11,063 bases of DNA from JBKBUF01 sp046290815. GTDB taxonomy: Bacteria; Bacteroidota; Bacteroidia; Cytophagales; Cytophagaceae. Position 1 is the stretch's first letter, and each line of letters begins with the position of its first letter. The stretch lies in NCBI GenBank assembly GCA_046290815.1, contig JBKBUF010000056.1, positions 1 to 11,063 of the forward strand, in the 5' to 3' direction. Below, in pieces: positions 6,996 to 11,063 of this stretch. Made by a program: the position numbers and the translations under genes. The notes below the pieces were generated by a model. It was not told the origin of the DNA. It saw only the letters and a program-made list of their open reading frames with translations, and did no database searches.

Positions 6996-7012
6996 GCCGG
7001 GGTGCGGTTGGT
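6991..7012 (+). repeat. Direct repeat GCTTTG-GTGCGGTTGGT, copy 2
   Basis: This has gctttgccgg, then gtgcggttggt at 7002-7012, and corresponds to 6662-6681. A third partial word, gtgcgg, follows at about 7026. Confidence 0.6.
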
Positions 7013-7035
7013 TCGGGTGGCCATCGTGCGGCTAT

Positions 7036-7200
7036 TTTACATAATAAAGTTATATAACTAAGCGCATAAAAAAAGTGCGCCTCTCTGCTGTTCATTTCTT
7101 GCTCTGCATTATACTTTCCTGCTGATGTTTGTTTATACCTGACAGGTTCCGGCGCACACCTATAAAAACGCGCGTGCTTATATAACTCTTATTATGTAAA
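7036..7200. repeat. Two-arm inverted repeat with TTATATAA boxes
   Basis: The left outer arm 7036-7057 (begins tttacataataa, ends ttatataa) is the inverse of 7178-7200 with a single extra base in the right copy. Inside it an inner arm, gtgcgcc (7075-7081), is the exact inverse of ggcgcac (7151-7157). The centre is about 70 bases without coding content. A paired outer and inner box on each side is the layout of many recombination or transposase end sites; that reading is inference. Confidence 0.7.
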
Positions 7201-7212
7201 TATAGCTTTGGT

Positions 7213-7396
7213 GTGGCTCTTGCTGTTTCTTCAACGGTCTGCTGTTTCCTCTTCCTCCGTGCGATGGGGCAAGGCTCTTCCCAAAGGCTTTGGATTGCAG
7301 GGGCGGTTTTTCGTGGGGCCTTTGGGATGTGCCTTGCATTGGGTGGGCCTGTCTGTTTATTGTTCTGCTGTTTCCTTTACCACAAGCAAGAGCCAC
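7213..7396. repeat. Nested foldback, possible structured RNA
   Basis: Three sets of arms nest in order. The outer arms are gtggctcttgct (7213-7224) with agcaagagccac (7385-7396), a perfect 12 bp. The inner arms form a 20-position helix pairing 7269-7288 with 7318-7337, in which 18 positions pair and two are T·T. The helix contains gcaaggc/gccttgc and cccaaaggc/gcctttggg. The loop is 29 bases. A 13-base direct repeat, tctgctgtttcct, occurs at 7238-7250 and 7364-7376 on either side of the inner helix. Confidence 0.7.
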
Positions 7397-7446
7397 GCAG
7401 GGCACGGCCTGGGTGGGTCAGGGATGGTTATCTTTTTGATTCGGGA

Positions 7447-8493
7447 TTATTCGTCCTCTGATTCCAGCGTATCTATAAAGCCGGACAGCTTTTCTTCTAT
7501 TTCTTTTGGAGAAGGAAGAAGATCTTTGTACTCTTTAGGAAGTGTTTCAGTAAGGGTATAACTGGCAATACCTATCGGGCTTGTAGCATTTTTTAAAGCA
7601 TATTCTACTATCGTTTTATTCTTGCTCTTGCAGATGATAATTCCGATGGAAGGATTTTCATCTTCCTGCTTTACAGTATCGTCCAAAACTGCTAAATAAA
7701 AATTCATCTTCCCTGCATACTCCGGCTTAAACTTTCCGGCTTTCAGTTCAATGGCTATGAGTGATTTTAGCTTCCTGTGATACAAAAGCAAATCAATATA
7801 AAAATCTTCATCCCCTACCTGCAACCTGTACTGATTTCCGATGAAAGAAAAATCACCTCCCATTTCAGATAAAAATTTCCGGATGTTTTTCATCAAAGCA
7901 AGTTCTAATTCTTTTTCGCTATGTTCTTCTGGTATTTCAAGAAAGTCAAAAACGTATTCGTCTTTTACCGATAACTTTGCCTGATGCCTGTATTTCTCCT
8001 CCAATGACTTATCAAAATTGGTCTGGTTCAATAAAAATTTCTCATAAGATTTTCCCTCCACCTGATGTATTAATACATTTTTTGTCCAGCCGTATTTCTT
8101 AGTCATTTTCATATAAAATTCCCGCTCCAGATCATCTTTGCATTTTTCCATAATAATTAGGTTATGAGACCATCCAATTTCTGCAACCATTGGTTGCAGT
8201 TTTGTTTTCCCTTGATAATCAACATAAAAATTCCTCATATACCATAAGTTCCTACTAGAAAACCCCTGCTGTCCGGGAAACTCATTCTGTAAATCTTTGG
8301 CCAGGGTTTCCACTATTGATTTTCCCCATCCATATTTTTCCTGACGATCAACAATGGATCTTCCTATCTCCCAATAGAGTTGTATTAACTCTTTATTTAC
8401 CTTCTTTAAGGCTTCATACTGCGCTTTGTATATCTTTTCTTTTATCTCCTGAATAAAGTCCTTATATGCGCTTTCCTCAATATGCTTCATCAT
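7447..8493 (-). CDS. DUF1016/YhcG-family PDDEXK nuclease
   Basis: This 348-residue protein matches the family length. The N-terminal DUF1016 region (about 8-160) has the typical QLYWEIGRSIVDRQ, YGWGKSIVETLAKDL and FSSRNLWYMRNFY stretches, thought to bind DNA. The C-terminal nuclease region (about 175-320) has FYIDLLLYHR with Asp234 and AIELKAG with Glu249 and Lys251, the D-ExK core of PDDEXK enzymes, followed by YAGKMNFYL and a late IGIIICKSK strand. The catalytic set looks intact. The in vivo role of this family is not settled: members lie near restriction systems and mobile elements and are suspected to act on branched or foreign DNA. Two consecutive ATGs (8493, 8490) make the exact start uncertain. 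The gene has its own -7 box and stands alone between a terminator and the structured island, next to two recombinases, which suggests it travelled with them. Confidence 0.92.
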   Translation of the reverse strand: MMKHIEESAYKDFIQEIKEKIYKAQYEALKKVNKELIQLYWEIGRSIVDRQEKYGWGKSIVETLAKDLQNEFPGQQGFSSRNLWYMRNFYVDYQGKTKLQPMVAEIGWSHNLIIMEKCKDDLEREFYMKMTKKYGWTKNVLIHQVEGKSYEKFLLNQTNFDKSLEEKYRHQAKLSVKDEYVFDFLEIPEEHSEKELELALMKNIRKFLSEMGGDFSFIGNQYRLQVGDEDFYIDLLLYHRKLKSLIAIELKAGKFKPEYAGKMNFYLAVLDDTVKQEDENPSIGIIICKSKNKTIVEYALKNATSPIGIASYTLTETLPKEYKDLLPSPKEIEEKLSGFIDTLESEDE

Positions 8494-8513
8494 AAAATAA
8501 TGGGTTTAGATTT

Positions 8514-8521
8514 CAAAGATA
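8514..8521 (-). promoter_or_regulatory. -7 box of the DUF1016 gene promoter
   Basis: On the minus strand the word TATCTTTG matches the Bacteroidota -7 consensus TAnnTTTG exactly, about 20 bases upstream of the start codon. No convincing -33 TTTG is seen at the usual distance, since that region is taken up by the terminator hairpin. The leader would be very short. Confidence 0.55.
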
Positions 8522-8558
8522 AAAATTGGAGGTCACAATTTGTGATCTCCAATTTTTT
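8521..8558 (-). terminator. Hairpin terminator after the recombinase pair
   Basis: The arms 8521-8537 and 8541-8557 form a 17-bp stem with one G·T pair and a three-base loop. The stem core is ttggag/ctccaa, and on the minus strand it runs into a T tract. It lies about 33 bases after the second recombinase stop. The symmetric A and T ends would let it work in both directions. Confidence 0.85.
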
Positions 8559-8590
8559 ATTTAATAGCATTTCCTTGTTTTTCATAATGG

Positions 8591-9454
8591 CTACCTGACC
8601 GGATGATGATTTTGTATGGCCGTCTGCAGAGCTTCCAGATTGGTTTGCTTATACTTTTCTGTACTGCTCGGATATTTATGCCCTGCAAAAACCTGAACGA
8701 TTCTAAGGTCGTTTCCTGCTTTTAAAAGATTAGTGATTACACTTTGTCGGATGGTGGTAACGTTTACATTCCTTCCTTCAAACTTATCCTTAAAGCTTCT
8801 TTTAACGTGTTTGGTAATATCTTCTGCCTTTGCCCTTTCTCCTCTTGCTCCGATCAATAAAGATTGCTCTAATGGGGCTTTATTGAGTTTTGGGCGGACT
8901 TCAGTAATGTACTGGTGCAGTAGCATTATTTGCATTGGCTTTAGTGGGATTTCTCTTGCATTGGTTTTACTGGTGCCTTTGATGTAAATGCTGGCTGCTT
9001 CCAGATTGATGTCATTAACTGTAAGGTTTTCAAGTTCTGTGGGTACTAATGCCTGATAGATTAACAGACTGATTAAAACTCTATTCCTGTAAGTGAGAAG
9101 ATTAAACCTTTCTTTTCTTTCTAAAAGGCTTTCCAGTTCTTTTTCTGTAAACAGGTCCTGGAGTTGTATATCTCTGTTTGTGTTGTCTCTGAGTATGATT
9201 GACCTTGCCGGATTATCTTTCCGCTTTCCTGTGTGGCTTAAAAAATCATAGTAGGCTTTCAGACTGGCAAGTATTCTCCGGATGGTTTTTCCGTTCGAAT
9301 ACCGTTTCCTCAAAGCTCCAAGGTGTTCTACTATTTCCTGATGTACTGCCTTGTCTGCTCTTTTAAAATTACTTCTAAAGTTTTCTATTTCTCTCAGGTA
9401 TGCTTCTGCTGTCCTGGCTGTATATCGCTGATGTAAATAATCCTGTAAAGTCAT
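8591..9454 (-). CDS. Tyrosine recombinase paralogue with incomplete active site
   Basis: This 287-residue protein has an N-terminal SAM-like DNA-binding domain (about 1-85) and a C-terminal phage-integrase fold. The nucleophile Tyr268 (STEKY), His259 (AGH), the box II Arg236 (TTIR) and a candidate Lys163 are present. Two key residues are replaced. The box I arginine, expected in a GLRxSE-like motif, is Val137 in ALVPTEL. The box II histidine of HxLR is Thr233. By family knowledge this should cripple independent strand cleavage. From memory, relatives in Bacteroidota carry similar changes, so it may be a stable partner subunit rather than a recent wreck. The start codon overlaps the stop of the upstream recombinase as ATGA, implying coupled synthesis and probably a heteromeric complex. 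Confidence 0.9.
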   Translation of the reverse strand: MTLQDYLHQRYTARTAEAYLREIENFRSNFKRADKAVHQEIVEHLGALRKRYSNGKTIRRILASLKAYYDFLSHTGKRKDNPARSIILRDNTNRDIQLQDLFTEKELESLLERKERFNLLTYRNRVLISLLIYQALVPTELENLTVNDINLEAASIYIKGTSKTNAREIPLKPMQIMLLHQYITEVRPKLNKAPLEQSLLIGARGERAKAEDITKHVKRSFKDKFEGRNVNVTTIRQSVITNLLKAGNDLRIVQVFAGHKYPSSTEKYKQTNLEALQTAIQNHHPVR

Positions 9455-10320
9455 AAGCTGTTTAATTGTTGCTGATTAACCTTTGTATAAATCTGAGTAC
9501 TTTCTAAAAAACTATGGCCTAGAAAGTCTCTCACATATTCAACTGATAATCCGCTTTCCAGTAAATGAGTAGCAATAGAATGTCTTAAATGGTGTAGGCT
9601 TGTTTCAGGATTAATTTCTGTTCTTTTAATGATGTCTTTTAATACTTTGTTGTAACTATCTCCGCTCATTCGCTTGCCTACTCTGTTTAGCATAAAGGCT
9701 TCTGTATCTTTTACCTTGGCTTGTGTTCTGTATTCCAGATAATAGCTTTCAAGTTCTTTTGTAACTTTTTCTGTCATCGGTACAGCTCGCCTTTTGGCTC
9801 CTTTTCCCTCTCTTACATAAAGGATTTGTTTTTTAAAGTGAACATCCTTTATATTCAATGCTTCTCCTTCACTTCTCCGAAGTCCACAAGAATAAAATAT
9901 ATGAAGGATGGCTTTTTCTTTTAGTGTAATGGCTGCTTCAAAAAGTATTTGTATTAGCTGCTGACTTAATGGCTGTCTGGAATTTGCTTTCGGAGTTTTA
10001 AACTTCATCACACTGATAGGATTGTATTTTATTTCTCCTATGCTTTCAAGCCAGTTAAAAAATACTCTCAGGGCATAAACATGATGATTGATATATTGCT
10101 CGCTTAAGCCTCCTTCTTTGTGCTTATGTGGCCGCAGGTGCAACCACTCATAAAACTGCTGTATATGGCTTGTATTTAATTCTTTTGTGTCATGGGTGTT
10201 GTTGTACTCCAAAAAGTCTTTCACGCAGTCAGGAAGCATATTGCAACTGCTTTTGCTGTACCCTAATTGATATAGATATTTTCTAAAGTCTTTGATTTGA
10301 TTTTGTAATTGTTCTGTCAT
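9451..10320 (-). CDS. Tyrosine recombinase, catalytically complete
   Basis: This 289-residue XerC/XerD-like protein has a core-binding domain at about 5-105 (with YINHHVYALRVFFNWLESIG) and a catalytic domain at about 115-289. The active-site set is complete: Arg148 in CGLRRSE, Lys173 in GKGAKRR, His243 and Arg246 in HHLRHSIATHLLE, His269 in FLGHS, and the nucleophile Tyr278 in STQIYTK. Such enzymes cut and rejoin DNA at specific sites to integrate, excise or resolve elements. It is the first gene of a pair, with its stop overlapping the start of the degenerate recombinase by four bases. A weak -7-like box (TATGCTTG, 10359-10366) and reiterated GGAACAAT motifs lie in the 138-base leader, suggesting autoregulation or a recombination site. 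Confidence 0.95.
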   Translation of the reverse strand: MTEQLQNQIKDFRKYLYQLGYSKSSCNMLPDCVKDFLEYNNTHDTKELNTSHIQQFYEWLHLRPHKHKEGGLSEQYINHHVYALRVFFNWLESIGEIKYNPISVMKFKTPKANSRQPLSQQLIQILFEAAITLKEKAILHIFYSCGLRRSEGEALNIKDVHFKKQILYVREGKGAKRRAVPMTEKVTKELESYYLEYRTQAKVKDTEAFMLNRVGKRMSGDSYNKVLKDIIKRTEINPETSLHHLRHSIATHLLESGLSVEYVRDFLGHSFLESTQIYTKVNQQQLNSL

Positions 10321-10358
10321 ACTTACTATGGCTATGATGTTTTTCTAAATACCCCCCT

Positions 10359-10366
10359 CAAGCATA
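10359..10366 (-). promoter_or_regulatory. Possible -7 box of the recombinase operon
   Basis: TATGCTTG on the minus strand differs from TAnnTTTG at one position. A TTG lies 16 bases upstream (at about 10383-10385), inside the TGTTCC repeats. The predicted transcript start would be about 30 bases before the recombinase ATG. Tentative. Confidence 0.3.
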
Positions 10367-10371
10367 TTTTT

Positions 10372-10468
10372 GGAACATGGAACAATCATTAATAAAAAAG
10401 ACTTTAACTATTGATTTTCTTTTAGTTAAAGTCTTTCTGATTGTTCCAGGATTGTTCCTCATTGTTCC
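10372..10468. repeat. Reiterated GGAACAAT motifs
   Basis: On the plus strand, attgttcc occurs at 10440-10447, 10451-10458 and 10461-10468, start to start 11 and 10 bases apart, about one helical turn. The inverted word ggaacaat is at 10379-10386, with a shorter ggaaca at 10372-10377. The last plus copy overlaps the final codons of the upstream gene. The arrangement suits a protein-binding array next to recombinase genes. Confidence 0.7.
10379..10447 (-). terminator. Long AT-rich hairpin, terminator and/or site
   Basis: The inner arms 10397-10410 and 10423-10436 are a perfect 14 bp with a 12-base loop. On the minus strand the stem ends in six T, as in an intrinsic terminator for the upstream gene. 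Outer arms ggaacaatca (10379-10388) and tgattgttcc (10438-10447) add a perfect 10 bp, more than a terminator needs. Confidence 0.65.
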
Positions 10469-11063
10469 ATACCTTCATTTTTTAGTATTTCTAATTGTCT
10501 CATAAGATTGGTTTTTATTCGTTCCCTCAATGCTGCATAATTATCCCAGTAATCTACTTTATAAGTTACTTTTCTAAGGTTGTGGCCTTGTTTAGTGGTG
10601 ATGTATTCAAACTCGGTTAGCTGTGTAAAATAACGGCTGCATTGGGCTTTACTCAGATTAAAGTACTGTCTGATTTCCCGTTGGGTAAACTCTATTTTAT
10701 CATGTGAACCGCCTGCCTGTCCGGTAGGCAGGTTGTAGGTTTTCTTTAAATACCCTTTCAGTTTCTCATAAAATTGTCTTAGTGAGCCGTCCAGTTCATC
10801 GACTTTCAGCACGATGCTTTCAAACATAATTTCTACTGCTGTTTCTATGTCGCTGATTTCTGTTACCAGTCTCCCCCTATCATCTTTCCTTCTTTGATAC
10901 TGATTTAAAACTGTAATCATCTTTACAAAGCTTTGAAAAAGGTCATTCAGTCTCCTGATCTTGTGGGCTTCTTCCGGAAGATGGATTTTATTGGCATAAG
11001 GATTCAGCACCTCAAAGGGTTTTAACTCTCTGATAAAATTCTGTATAAACCGTTTTACTTCCT
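10459..11063 (-). CDS. C-terminal part of a replication/primase-type protein
   Basis: The frame is open to the window edge: the 17 codons upstream of a GTG at 11010 read through without a stop, with EVKRFIQNFIREL and LKPFEVLNP. That GTG is therefore probably internal and the true start is outside. The visible 200 residues contain a basic helical region with HLPEEAHKIRRLNDLFQSFV and NQYQRRKD, then ESIVLKVDELDGSLRQFYEKL. A winged-helix segment (FTQREIRQYFNLSKAQCSRYF) closes the protein. From memory, this matches the tail of CHC2/Toprim primase-like proteins that precede paired recombinases in Bacteroidota elements; the primase domains are not visible here, so that is inference. The linker carries a palindromic insertion encoding PTGQAG. 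Confidence 0.72.
   Translation of the reverse strand, partial: EVKRFIQNFIRELKPFEVLNPYANKIHLPEEAHKIRRLNDLFQSFVKMITVLNQYQRRKDDRGRLVTEISDIETAVEIMFESIVLKVDELDGSLRQFYEKLKGYLKKTYNLPTGQAGGSHDKIEFTQREIRQYFNLSKAQCSRYFTQLTEFEYITTKQGHNLRKVTYKVDYWDNYAALRERIKTNLMRQLEILKNEGMEQ
10712..10732. repeat. GC-rich palindrome inserted in a coding sequence
   Basis: The arms CCTGCCT and AGGCAGG (7 bp, extended by two G·T pairs and one C·G pair) form a 21-base hairpin that reads NLPTGQAG in the gene. It sits in the linker just before the winged helix, where a short insertion does little harm. Such peptides recur in unrelated Bacteroidota proteins, to my recollection. Confidence 0.75.

Larger units (their letters stand above)
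6540..7446. other. Gene-free GC-rich structured island
   Basis: About 900 bases between the Rhs remnant and the DUF1016 gene carry no credible coding region. Frames open on the plus strand show no domain, no start context, and composition unlike neighbouring proteins. From about 6660 on the stretch is clearly richer in G and C than the genes on each side. It is full of secondary structure: two covarying hairpin repeats (6768-6811, 6924-6966), a direct repeat pair (6662-6681, 6991-7012), a two-arm inverted repeat (7036-7200) and a nested foldback (7213-7396). I recall, without being able to check, similar GC-rich spacers with TTATATAAC words between laterally gained orphan genes in Bacteroidota. 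It may be a non-coding RNA region, a decayed mobile element or a recombination spacer. Confidence 0.7.

Noticed and set aside
7036..7396. Integron attC site array
   Set aside because: The boxed inverted repeat has a loosely similar layout, but the core words expected of attC (ending GTTRRRY) are not seen and no integron-type integrase can be identified from the two recombinases.
7208..7561. Plus-strand open frames over the foldback
   Set aside because: They arise from low stop density in GC-rich repeat DNA, run into the antisense of the DUF1016 gene, and encode low-complexity residues with no domain.

Overview
The window reads as a stretch of accessory genome from a low-GC member of the phylum Bacteroidota. 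The pointers are a complete type A type IX secretion (T9SS) sorting tail, a -7 box matching TAnnTTTG, the absence of purine-rich Shine-Dalgarno sequences before starts, delta-60 repeats, and a short GC-rich palindrome inside a gene that encodes the peptide PTGQAG. Every gene I can support is on the minus strand, so the biological order runs from high to low coordinates.

Region 1 (about 8520-11063) is a mobile-element module. It holds the C-terminal part of a replication or primase-type protein ending in a winged helix, which is open past the window edge. A 138-base spacer follows, with a strong AT-rich hairpin and reiterated GGAACAAT motifs. Then come two tyrosine recombinases overlapping by ATGA. 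The first has all the catalytic residues; the second has lost the first arginine and the box II histidine. A 17-bp hairpin terminator closes the module.

Region 2 (7447-8493) is a DUF1016/YhcG-type PDDEXK nuclease with its own -7 box placed against that terminator. Region 3 (about 6540-7446) is gene-free and visibly richer in GC than its flanks. It contains two hairpin repeats with compensatory base changes, a long direct repeat pair, a two-arm inverted repeat around 7036-7200, and a nested foldback at 7213-7396.

Region 4 (4285-6536) is a broken polymorphic-toxin locus. An Rhs core remnant without a start codon leads in frame into a LysM + pretoxin region + Hint protein that stops right after the Hint terminal Asn-Lys, so there is no toxin cargo. 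Seven bases later a protein with two membrane segments begins. A small frameshifted secreted gene and a lipoprotein-like gene follow.

Region 5 (1-3624) is a closely spaced run of secreted-protein genes. It comprises a 121-residue protein whose last 14 codons and stop copy the end of its neighbour's T9SS tail, the delta-60/T9SS protein itself, a large unrecognised exported protein, and the signal peptide of a further gene cut by the window edge.

The best candidates for something undescribed are the structured GC-rich island, the cargo-less Rhs/Hint plus membrane-protein pair, and the recombinase pair with its reiterated motif.
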